64,000 bases of DNA from an uncultured cyanobacterium (GCA_903823115.1 CAIJRN010000023.1:1-64000), one strand, 5' to 3'; counted from the stretch's first letter, positions 44,810-54,159 are shown. Numbers and translations are program-made. The notes: generated by a model from the letters alone, not told the origin.

Positions 44810-47800
44810 ATGAGCCTGCTGCACGCCACCTGGCTGTTTCCCCCCGCTGGAGCGGGAGGTCGCCTGCTGCTCTGGGCCGATACCTGGCGCGTGGCCGAAC
44901 CGACCACGCCCGAGCGCGGCGCCCCCGACCACCCCTTCAGGCTCGACGAATCCGCCCTGGCGGACTGGCTGGAAGAGCACGATCTCTGGGCTGAGGCGCT
45001 GCGGCCGGCCAGTGCCACGCTGACCCTGCCGAGCCGCACCCAGGCAGCCAAGGGGCGCCGCAAGAGTGGCGCTGCCAGCTGGAGTGGCCTGCCCTTGCAG
45101 GCAGGAGAACCGATCCCCAGGGAGCCCGTGTGGTGGCCCTGGCGGGTGGAGGGCCTGGCCCTCGATCCCGCGGCGGCGGCGGAATGGCTGAGTCGCCTGC
45201 CCCTGTCGGGGGAGCATCCCGAACTGGCCGACGATCTGCGCTGGTGGACCCATCTGCAGCGCTGGGCCCTGAGCCTGATCGCCCGCGGCCGCTGGCTGCC
45301 CCAGGTGGAAGAGGGCGAAGCCCGCTGGCTGCCCCTGCTGAACCGGGAGGGCGATCGCCGCCGGCTGGAGGAACTGGCGATTCGCCTGCCCCAGGTGGCC
45401 TGTTGCGCCATGCCCGCCGATCCCTACGCCGAGGCGGCCCTGGCCTGCCGCCGGCCCGGCAGCGGCAGGTTGCGGGTGGCGAGCCTGCTGGAAGCCCTGC
45501 TGGACGGCCAGTTGCGCTCGGGATTCAGGCCGGCGCTGGGTGAACTCGATCCCCTGCTGGAGGCCTGGCAGAAAGCCCTCGGCCCCGGCGACGGCAGGCT
45601 CGGCCTCGACGAGGAGGAGCAGGAACGGCTGGAGATCGCCACCCACCACTGGCGCGAGGCGGTGGCGGGCCGGGTGGCACCGGCCAGAGCCTGCCTGGAA
45701 CTGTTCGCGCCGCCGCCGGAAGCGGATCTCTGGGAGTTGCGCTTCAGCCTGCAGGCCGAGGCCGATCCCAGCCTGAGGATGCCGGCCGGTTCGGTCTGGG
45801 CCCGGGGCGACACCCCCCTGCAGCTGGGCGAAGTGGAGGTGAATCAACCCGGCGAACTGCTGCTCGAGGGCATGGGGCGGGCTCTGCAGGTGTTCGAACC
45901 GATCATCCGAGGGCTGGATTCGGCGGCGCCGGAAACCATGGAGCTGACGCCGGCGGAGGCGTTCGTGCTGGTGCGCACGGCCGCCAGCCAGCTGCGCGAT
46001 GTGGGCGTGGGGGTGGTGCTGCCACCCAGCCTCAGCGGCGGCCTGGCCAGCCGGCTGGGGCTGTCGATCGAAGCGGAATTGCCGGCCGGCTCCCGGGGCT
46101 TCAGCCTCGGTGAAGGCCTCGACCGCAAATGGGAGCTGATGATCGGTGGCGTCACCCTCAGCCTCAAGGATCTCGAGCGCCTCCAGGCCAAGCGCAGCCC
46201 CCTGGTGCAGCACAAGGGCGCCTGGATCGAGCTGCGCCCCAGCGATCTCAAGAACGCCGAACGCTTCTGCGCCGCCGACCCGACCCTGAGCCTCGACGAC
46301 GCCCTGCGCCTCACCGCCACCGACGGCGACACCCTGATGCGCCTGCCGGTGCATCGCTTCCTCGCCGGCCCGCGCCTGCAGGCGGTGCTGGAGCAGTACC
46401 ACCAGCAGAAGGCGCCCGATCCGCTGCCGGCGCCGGAGGGATTCTGCGGCCAGCTGCGGCCTTACCAGGAGCGGGGGCTCGGCTGGCTGGCCTTCCTGCA
46501 CCGCTTCGACCAGGGCGCCTGCCTGGCCGACGACATGGGCCTGGGCAAGACGATCCAGCTGCTGGCCTTCCTGCAGCATCTCAAGGCGGAGCAGGAGCTC
46601 AAACGTCCGGTGCTGCTGGTGGCCCCCACCTCGGTGCTGACCAACTGGAAGCGGGAAGCGGCCGGCTTCACCCCGGAACTGGTGGTGCGCGAGCACTACG
46701 GCCCCCGGCGTCCTGCCACCGCGGCCAAACTCAAGCAGGCGCTCGAAGGCGTCGATCTGGTGCTCACCAGCTACGGCCTGCTGCAGCGGGACAGTGAACT
46801 GCTGGAGACGATCGACTGGCAGGGGGTGGTGATCGATGAGGCCCAGGCGATCAAGAATCCCGCCGCCAAGCAGAGTCAGGCCGCCCGCGACCTGGGGCGA
46901 CCCGGCAAGCAGGGCCGCTTCCGCATCGCCCTCACCGGCACGCCGGTGGAGAACCGCGTCAGCGAGTTGTGGGCCCTGATGGACTTCCTCAACCCGCGGG
47001 TGCTGGGGGAGGAGGCCTTCTTCCGCCAGCGCTATCGCCTGCCGATCGAGCGCTATGGCGACATGAGCTCCCTGCGGGATCTCAAGGCCCGGGTGGGTCC
47101 CTTTCTGCTGCGGCGCCTCAAGACCGACAAATCGATCATTTCCGACCTGCCGGAGAAGGTGGAGCTGCGCGAATGGGTGGGCCTCAGCACCGAGCAGAAG
47201 AAGCTCTACAACCAGACGGTGGAAGCCAGCCTCGATGCCATCGCCCGCGCCCCTCTGGGCCAGAAGCACGGCCAGGTGCTGGCGCTGCTCACCAAGCTCA
47301 AGCAGATCTGCAACCATCCCGCCCTCGCCCTCAAGGAGGCCCAGGTGGACGGCAACTTCAGCGCCCGCAGCGCCAAGGTGCAGCGCCTCGAGGAGATCCT
47401 CGAGGAAGTGATCGAAGCCGGCGATCGGGCCCTGCTGTTCACCCAGTTCGCCGAATGGGGCCATCTGCTCAAGGCCCATCTGGAGCGCAAGTGGCGCCAG
47501 GAGGTGCCCTTCCTCTACGGCAGCAGCAGCAAGACCGAACGCCAGGCGATGGTGGATCGGTTCCAGGACGATCCCCGCGGCCCCCAGTTGTTCCTGCTGT
47601 CGCTCAAGGCCGGTGGCGTGGGCCTCAACCTCACCCGCGCCAGCCACGTGTTCCACATCGATCGCTGGTGGAATCCGGCGGTGGAGAATCAGGCCACCGA
47701 CCGGGCCTATCGCATCGGCCAGACCAATCGGGTGATGGTGCACAAGTTCATCACCAGCGGCTCGGTGGAGGAGCGCATCGATCGGATGATCCAGGAGAAA

Positions 47801-47902
47801 TCGAAGCTGGCCGCCGACATCATCGGCAGCGGCGAAGACTGGCTCGGCGGCCTGGAGATGGGCCAGCTGCGCGAGCTGGTGGCCCTCGATGAGGAGGCCT
47901 GA
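44810..47902 (+). CDS. SNF2-family DNA-dependent ATPase (helicase-like)
   Basis: 1030 residues from ATG 44810 (MSLLHATWLFPP). An N-terminal ~500-residue region typical of bacterial SNF2 proteins precedes the RecA-like core: ADDMGLGKTIQLLAFLQ (motif I), VVIDEAQAIKNP (motif II, DEAQ), ALTGTPVENR (III), then LFLLSLKAGGVGLNLTRASHV and DRAYRIGQTNRVMVHKFI (V-VI). It uses ATP to move along DNA and remodel protein-DNA complexes. It heads an operon with DUF3598, SWIM and MEKHLA genes; SNF2-SWIM adjacency is a recurrent bacterial pairing. Confidence 0.95.
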   Translation: MSLLHATWLFPPAGAGGRLLLWADTWRVAEPTTPERGAPDHPFRLDESALADWLEEHDLWAEALRPASATLTLPSRTQAAKGRRKSGAASWSGLPLQAGEPIPREPVWWPWRVEGLALDPAAAAEWLSRLPLSGEHPELADDLRWWTHLQRWALSLIARGRWLPQVEEGEARWLPLLNREGDRRRLEELAIRLPQVACCAMPADPYAEAALACRRPGSGRLRVASLLEALLDGQLRSGFRPALGELDPLLEAWQKALGPGDGRLGLDEEEQERLEIATHHWREAVAGRVAPARACLELFAPPPEADLWELRFSLQAEADPSLRMPAGSVWARGDTPLQLGEVEVNQPGELLLEGMGRALQVFEPIIRGLDSAAPETMELTPAEAFVLVRTAASQLRDVGVGVVLPPSLSGGLASRLGLSIEAELPAGSRGFSLGEGLDRKWELMIGGVTLSLKDLERLQAKRSPLVQHKGAWIELRPSDLKNAERFCAADPTLSLDDALRLTATDGDTLMRLPVHRFLAGPRLQAVLEQYHQQKAPDPLPAPEGFCGQLRPYQERGLGWLAFLHRFDQGACLADDMGLGKTIQLLAFLQHLKAEQELKRPVLLVAPTSVLTNWKREAAGFTPELVVREHYGPRRPATAAKLKQALEGVDLVLTSYGLLQRDSELLETIDWQGVVIDEAQAIKNPAAKQSQAARDLGRPGKQGRFRIALTGTPVENRVSELWALMDFLNPRVLGEEAFFRQRYRLPIERYGDMSSLRDLKARVGPFLLRRLKTDKSIISDLPEKVELREWVGLSTEQKKLYNQTVEASLDAIARAPLGQKHGQVLALLTKLKQICNHPALALKEAQVDGNFSARSAKVQRLEEILEEVIEAGDRALLFTQFAEWGHLLKAHLERKWRQEVPFLYGSSSKTERQAMVDRFQDDPRGPQLFLLSLKAGGVGLNLTRASHVFHIDRWWNPAVENQATDRAYRIGQTNRVMVHKFITSGSVEERIDRMIQEKSKLAADIIGSGEDWLGGLEMGQLRELVALDEEA

Positions 47903-47927
47903 AAGCGATGACTGCAGGCCCGAACCG

Positions 47928-48611
47928 ATGACTGGACCTCTCAAGCCGCTGGCGGATCGCCGCAGCCGGCTCCTGGCCCACAACGCCGGCACCTGGGTGG
48001 GCCAGTTCGTGCGACTCGATGCCAGCGGCGTCGAACAGAATCGCTTCGACAGCCACCTGCTGGTCACGGACCTCGATGGCCTGATCGAGGCCAGCCTCAC
48101 CAATCGCGACAGCGGCGAGGTGCGCCGCATGGCCTTTGGCGAGCCGCCCGCCGAAATGCAGATCAGCCGCGAGGGGCACTGGAGCCTCGGCCCCGACCGC
48201 ATCGGCCCCTGGCCCTGGGTGAGCGAACTCTGCCTGGTCCATGGCGAGCAGCGCCGCCGAGCTGTGGTGCGCCTGGGTAGCGATCAGCTCGAGAGCCTGG
48301 TGATCGTCTGGGAAGGGCGGCCGGAACAGGCGGATCCAGCCCCGGCGGCACCGCTGCGGGCCAGGGCGGCGGCGCCTGTCGGCCTGGCTGCCGCCGGCGA
48401 GCAGGGACTGACGATCTGGACGATCGCGGCCGGCCTGGAGATCGTGATCCCGGATCGCCGCCATCCGGGCAGCGCCCAGGCGCTGGCCCTGCGCTGGCAA
48501 CCCCAGCCGGGCCTGCAGCTGGAGATCCAACGGGCCTACGACCCCTACGGCAACCTGCTGGGCCCCGGGGTGGCAGGCGGGGCAGACTGGCCGGGAAGCG
48601 CGGCGCCATGA
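47928..48611 (+). CDS. DUF3598-family protein
   Basis: 227 residues from ATG 47928, 25 bases after the SNF2 stop. The start LAHNAGTWVGQFVRLDASGVEQNRFDSHLLV resembles the DUF3598 lipocalin-like beta-barrel found in cyanobacteria, and the later LTIWTIAAGLEIVIPDRR and LEIQRAYDPYGNLLGP fit the second half. No catalytic residues are known. Its stop overlaps the SWIM gene start (ATGA), so it belongs to the same operon. Function unknown. Confidence 0.78.
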   Translation: MTGPLKPLADRRSRLLAHNAGTWVGQFVRLDASGVEQNRFDSHLLVTDLDGLIEASLTNRDSGEVRRMAFGEPPAEMQISREGHWSLGPDRIGPWPWVSELCLVHGEQRRRAVVRLGSDQLESLVIVWEGRPEQADPAPAAPLRARAAAPVGLAAAGEQGLTIWTIAAGLEIVIPDRRHPGSAQALALRWQPQPGLQLEIQRAYDPYGNLLGPGVAGGADWPGSAAP

Positions 48612-49603
48612 CCATCACCCAGGCCATCACCACCCAGCTGGGCCAGCAGGGCCTGGGGCAGCAGCCCTGGTGGGTGGTGCACTGGATGGAGCTGATCAAC
48701 TCCTACCGCTACAAGAAACGGCTGGAGCGCGCCTGGGACTACGCCCGCTCCGGCAACGTGCTCTCGATCCGCTTCGAAGGGCGGCGCGTGCACGCCCGGG
48801 TGCAGGGCACCGAAAAGGATCCCTACAAGGTGAAGCTCTGGCTCGACGTGCTCAATGACGAGGACTGGGGCTACGTGCTCGAAGCCCTCAGCCAGAAGGC
48901 CCGCTGGTCGGCCCAGTTGCTGGCCGGGATCATGCCCGAGGACATCGAGCGGGCCTTCGCCGCCAGCGGCAAGCGCCTGTTCCCCTTCAAGCTGCAGGAG
49001 GTGCGCAGCGAGTGCAGTTGCCCCGACAAGGCCAACCCCTGCAAGCACACCAGCGCCGTCTACTACCTGATGGGGGATCGCTTCAGCGAAGACCCCTTCG
49101 TGCTGTTTCAACTGCGGGGCCGCACCCGCAACCAGCTGCTGGCCGACCTGGCCGCCCGCCGCCGCGCCGGGATCGCCACCGCCATCAGCCAGGCCCCCCA
49201 TCCGCTCCATGCCGCCATCGGCGATCCGGTGCGCTGGTGGCGCTACGACGCGGCCCTCGACCCCGACCTGGTGGTGATCACCCCGGCGCTGGAAGGGGAA
49301 CTGGGTCTCGATGGCGCCGGCCCCCTGCCCCTGGCGATCGACCCGCGCTTCCCGGAGGCCAACCAGTTGTTCCTGGAGCGGCTGCACCAGCAGGGAACGG
49401 CCATGGGCCAGCTGGCGATGGTGCGGGCCATGGCCGCCGGCGCCGAGAACGGCGCCGGCGAGGCCACTGCCAGCGAGGCCACTGCCAGCGAGACAATCCC
49501 CGGCGAGGCCAGCGCCGACAAGATCACCGCTGCGGGTAACGGAGCCGGAAAAGGAACAGGCAAAGCGGCGAGCAGCGGCCGCGGCCGGACCGGCGGTCCG
49601 TGA
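48608..49603 (+). CDS. SWIM zinc-finger protein
   Basis: 331 residues. The SWIM motif C-x-C-x(n)-C-x-H appears as ECSCPDKANPCKHTSAVYYL at about 136-155. Before it, YKKRLERAWDYARSGNVLSIRFEGRRVHARVQG is the usual SWIM-associated domain. SWIM fingers bind DNA or proteins and often partner with SNF2 ATPases. The C-terminal ~60 residues are low-complexity and carry a 15-base repeat (EATAS twice). It overlaps both neighbours by four bases (ATGA, GTGA). Confidence 0.92.
   Translation: MTITQAITTQLGQQGLGQQPWWVVHWMELINSYRYKKRLERAWDYARSGNVLSIRFEGRRVHARVQGTEKDPYKVKLWLDVLNDEDWGYVLEALSQKARWSAQLLAGIMPEDIERAFAASGKRLFPFKLQEVRSECSCPDKANPCKHTSAVYYLMGDRFSEDPFVLFQLRGRTRNQLLADLAARRRAGIATAISQAPHPLHAAIGDPVRWWRYDAALDPDLVVITPALEGELGLDGAGPLPLAIDPRFPEANQLFLERLHQQGTAMGQLAMVRAMAAGAENGAGEATASEATASETIPGEASADKITAAGNGAGKGTGKAASSGRGRTGGP
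49460..49489 (+). repeat. two 15-base tandem repeats in the SWIM gene
   Basis: GAGGCCACTGCCAGC occurs twice exactly, in frame, and is followed by two degenerate copies. Confidence 0.9.
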
Positions 49604-50076
49604 TCGAGGCGCCCTGGCTGACACCCGCGTCCATTGCCCTGGCCGGCTCGATCCTGGCGTCCCACCAGCGGGCCTTCGGCCACCCCCTGCTGGCGGGTTG
49701 CGCCGCGGAGCGATCCGCCCGCCAGGGCGCCCAGGAGCTGTTCGGAGCCACCGCGGCGGTGCTCGCCCACGACGGTGCTGCCGACCCTCGCCTGATCTAC
49801 GCCAACGCCACGGCCCTGCGCCTCTGGCGCCGCGACTGGGACGCCATGGTGGGCATGCCCTCGCGCCTGACCGCGCCCGCCGACCAACGGCGCTCCCGGT
49901 CCGCCGCGCTCAATCAGGCCCGCGCCCAGGAGGCGATCAGCGGCTACAGCGGCATCCGCGTCGACAGCACTGGCCGCCGCTTCCAGATCCAGGGTGCCCG
50001 GCTCTGGAGCCTGCGCGACGGGGACGGACAGCTCTGCGGTCAGGCGGCCAGCTTCGAGAGCTGGTGGTGGATCTGA
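49600..50076 (+). CDS. MEKHLA-domain protein
   Basis: 158 residues from GTG 49600 inside the SWIM stop codon. The PAS-like MEKHLA fold is recognisable: SILASHQRAFGHPLL near the start, YANATALRLWRRDWDAMVGMPSRLTA, and YSGIRVDSTGRRFQIQGARLWSL at the end. No catalytic domain is attached. MEKHLA occurs in cyanobacteria, green algae and plant HD-ZIP III proteins, where it is thought to sense redox or small molecules. It ends the SNF2-DUF3598-SWIM operon. Confidence 0.88.
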   Translation: MIEAPWLTPASIALAGSILASHQRAFGHPLLAGCAAERSARQGAQELFGATAAVLAHDGAADPRLIYANATALRLWRRDWDAMVGMPSRLTAPADQRRSRSAALNQARAQEAISGYSGIRVDSTGRRFQIQGARLWSLRDGDGQLCGQAASFESWWWI

Positions 50077-50267
50077 GCCGCCTCTGAAGCGGGCCCGGCG
50101 CCGGAGCGCAGCCAGCCCGATCGGTTCTCGCGACAACCCTGGTGGGGCAGCCGAACCTGGGGGTGGGCGCCGAACCGGGGCGGACGGTTCTCGCCCTCCG
50201 CCGGCTGGTTCGGGGCCGGCACATTGGCTCTGCGGGTGCATCCCCGCCCCCATCCGAGGCCATTGCC

Positions 50268-50702
50268 ATGCTCACCCTGCGCCATTCCCCCTTTGATCTC
50301 TTCGATCGCCTTGAGCAGCAGTTGCAGACCGCCGAGCGCGTGCCGGCCGCCGAGGTGATCGACACCCCCCAGGCCTACGAAATCACCCTGGAACTGCCCG
50401 GCGTCGACAAGGACAGCATCGACGTCAAAGCCACCGACCGCAGCCTGATCATCTCGGCCGAGCGCCGCGCTCGCCAGGAGACGACGAACGACAGCGGCAG
50501 CAGCGAAAACAGTGGCCGCGAGAACAGTGGCCGCGGCACCCTGCTCAGCGAGGTGCGCTACGGCACCTGGAGCCGCAGCTTCCGCTTCCCCGGCGGCATC
50601 CAGCGCGAAGGACTGGAGGCCCAGTACCGCGACGGTCTGCTGACCGTGAAGGCCCCCAAGGCCCAGTCGATGACCAGCGTCAGCGTCAAGGTGGAGGGCT
50701 GA
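50268..50702 (+). CDS. hspA: small heat-shock protein Hsp20
   Basis: 144 residues from ATG 50268 (MLTLRHSPFDLFDRLEQQL). The alpha-crystallin domain includes AYEITLELPGVDKDSIDVKATDRSLIISAERR, YGTWSRSFRFPGGI and YRDGLLTVKAPKA. The loop before the dimerisation strand holds an ENSGR repeat from a 15-base tandem repeat. Hsp20 holds unfolding proteins and protects thylakoids under heat and light stress. The upstream in-frame extension to 50142 is not conserved. A strong terminator follows 56 bases later. Confidence 0.93.
   Translation: MLTLRHSPFDLFDRLEQQLQTAERVPAAEVIDTPQAYEITLELPGVDKDSIDVKATDRSLIISAERRARQETTNDSGSSENSGRENSGRGTLLSEVRYGTWSRSFRFPGGIQREGLEAQYRDGLLTVKAPKAQSMTSVSVKVEG
50505..50534 (+). 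repeat. two 15-base tandem repeats in hsp20
   Basis: GA(A/G)AACAGTGGCCGC occurs twice in frame, giving ENSGR twice. Confidence 0.9.
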
Positions 50703-51008
50703 TCACCAGCCGGGTTCCACCTCCGAGCCCCCCCGCACGAGAGACCGAGAGACTCCGCCCCGGCCGCCTGCGCGGTCGGGGTTTTTGCTGGTCAGGGCAG
50801 CTGGTCCGATCGGAGCCGGATGCACGGCCGGGCCAGGGGAAAGGGGCTCGGGCTTGGGGGCCGTGAATCTCCGGACCTGCGAGACGACCGCCGTGGGCGC
50901 TGGGTCTGGCGGCCCGCCAACGGCTGCGGCGACCAGTCCCTGGTGGTTCGCCAGCACACTTGTCGCCCTGCTTACAGTCTCGCCAGAGCAGCCGCAGAGA
51001 CGCAGGCC
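50703..51008. other. intergenic region hsp20 - flv3
   Basis: 306 bases. It holds the hsp20 terminator (50758-50786) and presumably the flv3 promoter; TACAGT at 50970-50975, preceded by TGCT, is a possible -10 without a good -35. Nothing else is recognised. Confidence 0.5.
50758..50786 (+). terminator. Rho-independent terminator after hsp20
   Basis: A ten-pair stem CCCCGGCCGC / GCGGTCGGGG (one G-T pair) with loop CTGC is followed directly by TTTTT. Confidence 0.88.
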
Positions 51009-52784
51009 ATGACCCTCGCCGCCCCCCAGGCCACCAGCGACAGCCAGAGCGCCGCCGGCCGGCTGAGCCTGCAGTGCGAAGCGATCGGCCCCGACACCAC
51101 CACAATCCGCTCGCTCGACTGGGATCGCAGCCGCTTCGACATCGAGTTCGGCCTGCGCAACGGCACCACCTACAACGCCTTCCTGGTGCGGGGTGAGCGC
51201 ACGGCCCTGATCGACACCAGCCATCTCAAGTTCGAGGGCACCTGGCTGCCGTTGCTGCAGCAGCAGATCGATCCCCTGGCGATCGACCATCTGATCGTCT
51301 CCCACACCGAGCCGGACCATTCCGGTCTGATCGGCCATCTGCTCGACCTGAACCCCGAGATCGAGATCGTGGCCTCGAAGGTGGCGATCCAGTTCCTGGA
51401 GAATCAGGTGCACCGGCCCTTCAAGAGCCGGGCGGTGAAAAGCGGCGAGGAGCTGGATCTGGGCACCAACCCCACAAGTGGCGTTTCACACCGCTTCGAG
51501 TTCCTCAGTGCCCCCAATCTGCACTGGCCCGACACGATCTTCTCCTTCGATCACGGCACCGGCATCCTCTACACCTGCGATGCCTTCGGCCTGCACTACT
51601 GCTCCGAGGAGCTGTTCGACAGCGATCCGGGCGCCATCGCCCCGGACTTCCGCTTCTACTACGACTGCCTGATGGGCCCCAACGCCCGCAGCGTCCTGCA
51701 GGCCCTCAAGCGCATGGACGCCCTGCCGCCGATCAGCACGGTGGCCGTCGGTCATGGCCCCCTGCTGCGCCATCACCTCGGCCTCTGGCTGGGGGACTAC
51801 GGCGACTGGAGCCGGGATCGCAGCAAGGGCGAGGCCTATGCCGCCGTCTGTTACATGAGCCAGTACGGCTTCTGCGACCGGCTCAGCCAGGCGATCGCCC
51901 GCGGCATCGGCAAGGCGGATGCCCAGGTGCAGCTGGTGGATCTGCGCGCCACCGACCCCCAGGAGCTGGCGGCCCTGGTGGGCGAAGCGGCAGCGGTGGT
52001 GGTGCCCACCTGGCCCGCCAGCCCCGACCCGGAACTGCAGGCGGCGATCGGCACCCTGCTGGCGGCGCTGCAGCCCAGGCAGTGGGTGGGCTGCTACGAC
52101 GCCTTCGGCGGCAACGACGAGCCGATCGACACCCTGGCCAGCCAGCTGCGCAGCCTGGGCCAGAAGAGCGCCTTCGAGCCGCTGCGCATCCGCCAGGTGC
52201 CAGGGGCAGCCGATTACCAGCTCTGCGAAGAAGCCGGCACCGACCTGGGTCAGCTGCTCACCAAGGCCCGCACGATCGCCGCCATGAAGGCCCTCGACGG
52301 CGATCTCGACCGGGCCCTGGGCCGGCTCGCCGGCGGGCTCTATGTGGTCACCGCCCGCCAGGACGACGGCGGCACCGAGCGCAGCAGCGCCATGGTGGCC
52401 AGCTGGGTGAGCCAGGCCAGCTTCGATCCGCCGGGCCTCACCGTGGCCGTCGCCAAGGACCGGGCGATCGAGGCCCTGATGCAGGTGGGCGATCGCTTCG
52501 TGCTCAACATCCTGCGCGAGGACAACCACCAGCAGCTGCTGCGCCATTTCCTCAGGCGCTTTCCCCCCGGCGCCGATCGCTTCGCCGGGGTGGAGGTGCT
52601 CAGTGGCCTGGCAGCCGGCGGGCCGGTGCTGGGGGATGCCCTGGCCTACCTGGGCTGCCGCGTCGCCCAGCGGCTGGAAGGCCCTGACCACTGGATCATC
52701 TACGCGGTGGTCGAGGAGGGCAACGTCGCCGACACCCAGGCCAGCACCGCCGTGCACCACCGCAAGGTGGGCAACCACTACTGA
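51009..52784 (+). CDS. flv3: flavodiiron protein, Flv3 type
   Basis: 591 residues from ATG 51009. Metallo-beta-lactamase diiron domain (1-260), flavodoxin domain (about 270-415), C-terminal flavin-reductase domain (about 430-591), the three-domain layout unique to phototrophs. All diiron ligands are kept: H99, E101, D103, H104 (SHTEPDHSG), H172, D191 and H249. That marks it as the Flv3 rather than Flv1 type. With Flv1 it reduces oxygen to water from the photosynthetic electron chain, protecting photosystem I in fluctuating light. Its 3' end overlaps the convergent gene by seven bases. Confidence 0.93.
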   Translation: MTLAAPQATSDSQSAAGRLSLQCEAIGPDTTTIRSLDWDRSRFDIEFGLRNGTTYNAFLVRGERTALIDTSHLKFEGTWLPLLQQQIDPLAIDHLIVSHTEPDHSGLIGHLLDLNPEIEIVASKVAIQFLENQVHRPFKSRAVKSGEELDLGTNPTSGVSHRFEFLSAPNLHWPDTIFSFDHGTGILYTCDAFGLHYCSEELFDSDPGAIAPDFRFYYDCLMGPNARSVLQALKRMDALPPISTVAVGHGPLLRHHLGLWLGDYGDWSRDRSKGEAYAAVCYMSQYGFCDRLSQAIARGIGKADAQVQLVDLRATDPQELAALVGEAAAVVVPTWPASPDPELQAAIGTLLAALQPRQWVGCYDAFGGNDEPIDTLASQLRSLGQKSAFEPLRIRQVPGAADYQLCEEAGTDLGQLLTKARTIAAMKALDGDLDRALGRLAGGLYVVTARQDDGGTERSSAMVASWVSQASFDPPGLTVAVAKDRAIEALMQVGDRFVLNILREDNHQQLLRHFLRRFPPGADRFAGVEVLSGLAAGGPVLGDALAYLGCRVAQRLEGPDHWIIYAVVEEGNVADTQASTAVHHRKVGNHY

Positions 52785-54001
52785 ACGGCGCCCTGATCAA
52801 TCTCGAACACGCCCTGGTCGTTGACGTCCAGGATGTAGACGGGCAGCTTGAGGCGATTGCCGGTGATGGCGTCGATGCTGATCGTGCCGGTCTGGCCCTC
52901 ATAGCCCTGGGTGTGGCGCAGCGCCTTCAGCACCGGCTCATAGGCCGTCGTGTCGAGTCGATCCACATCCCGGGCCCAGAGCTTGAGGGAGTCGTAGGCG
53001 AAGGTGCCCCAGACATCGGGCTGCACGTTGTAGCGGGTGATGTAGTCGGCGGTGTAGTCCTTGGCCGTGGGCAGCTCGCCGGCTGCGGGGACACCACTGA
53101 AGACACCGCGTTGGCTGGCCTCCAGACCCGCTGCCTGCACGAAGCCGGCATCGACATTGGCCAGGCCGAACAACACCGGCAAGCCGGTCTGCCGGGCCAA
53201 CAGATCGCTGGCGATCTTGGCGCCTTCGGGGAAGTAGGTGCTCACGTACAGCACATCCGGCGAGCTCTCCAGGGCGCTGGACACGACAGCGCTGTAGTCG
53301 CTGAGGCCCTCGACCACCGCAATCCGCTGCACCTCGACGCCATCGGCCTCAAGGGCCTGCTGATCGCGGTCCGCCATGCCGGCGGTGTAGTCGGACGGAT
53401 CGACCAGCATCGCCACCCGCTGGGGCTGGAAGGACTCGATGTAGGCGATCTCCGTCGGGGCGATCTGATTGTTCTTGGGCTGGATCGTCACCCCGTCACC
53501 ATCGGTCTGGTTGGTGGAGGTGAGGTGCAGGGGAACCACCCCCAGCTCTTCGTAGCGGGGCAGGTTGCGAATCCCCACCGAGGAGTTGTAGGGGCCGACC
53601 ACCGCCACAGCGCCGCGGGCGGCGGCCCGGTTCGCCACCGGCAGAGCCTGCGCCGGATCGGCCTGGTCATCGGCCGGCACCAGCTGGATCAAGTGCCCAT
53701 TGACGCCGCCGGCCCGGTTGACCTGCTCGGCCGCCAGCCGGGCGCCGCGCAGGATGTCCTGGCCCGTGCTGGCCTGGGAACCGCTGAGGGGCGCTTCGAC
53801 GGCCACCTTGACCGGATCCCGCAGCAGGGCGACTCCAAACTGGTCCAGGGCGTCATACCAGCTCAACGAGCCGGCGGCCTCAAAGCCGTAGCGGGACGCC
53901 CAGGGATCGGACGCCGAGCCCTGATCGGCTGGCGACAGAAAGGGGCTGCGGGAAACATAGACAAAGACGTCCTCGATGCTGAACTCTTCCAAGCCGAACA
54001 T
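52778..54001 (-). CDS. ABC-type substrate-binding-like protein without signal peptide
   Basis: 407 residues from ATG 54001; an in-frame stop lies 16 codons upstream, so the start cannot move far. From about residue 60 it matches the branched-chain amino-acid/urea binding fold (Peripla_BP_6): VKVAVEAPLSGSQASTGQDILRGARLAAEQVN, AVVGPYNSSVG, LYVSTYFPEGAKIASDLL, DVWGTFAYDSLKLWA. The N-terminal ~55 residues are acidic and aromatic with no hydrophobic segment, so no export signal or lipobox is visible. No ABC permease or ATPase is adjacent. It may be an intracellular ligand sensor or a truncated exported protein. It sits between flv3 and flv1, convergent with flv3. Confidence 0.8.
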   Translation of the reverse strand: MFGLEEFSIEDVFVYVSRSPFLSPADQGSASDPWASRYGFEAAGSLSWYDALDQFGVALLRDPVKVAVEAPLSGSQASTGQDILRGARLAAEQVNRAGGVNGHLIQLVPADDQADPAQALPVANRAAARGAVAVVGPYNSSVGIRNLPRYEELGVVPLHLTSTNQTDGDGVTIQPKNNQIAPTEIAYIESFQPQRVAMLVDPSDYTAGMADRDQQALEADGVEVQRIAVVEGLSDYSAVVSSALESSPDVLYVSTYFPEGAKIASDLLARQTGLPVLFGLANVDAGFVQAAGLEASQRGVFSGVPAAGELPTAKDYTADYITRYNVQPDVWGTFAYDSLKLWARDVDRLDTTAYEPVLKALRHTQGYEGQTGTISIDAITGNRLKLPVYILDVNDQGVFEIDQGAVQ

Positions 54002-54149
54002 TTCAAGCCGATTCGCGATAGCTCGCGAGCCTAATCAGCTGCCTGCCTTTGCCAGCACGGGTTTCTCGGCTACGTGCCAGCCATCGGCATCATTGATCGC
54101 AGCCAACCCAACCAGCCCCGGTGACGCCTTGCCTGGCTTGCAGGGATCT

Positions 54150-54159
54150 GAACCGGTTC
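54150..54159. promoter_or_regulatory. perfect palindrome upstream of flv1
   Basis: GAACCGGTTC lies 34 bases before the flv1 start, next to a possible -10 (TAGAGT at 54164). It is a candidate operator; no regulator is identified. Confidence 0.4.

Noticed and set aside
44750-48202. 1150-residue open frame antisense to the SNF2 gene
   Set aside because: High-GC DNA leaves few stops in one antisense frame; the translation is His/Gln/Leu-rich without domains, while the plus strand has all SNF2 motifs.
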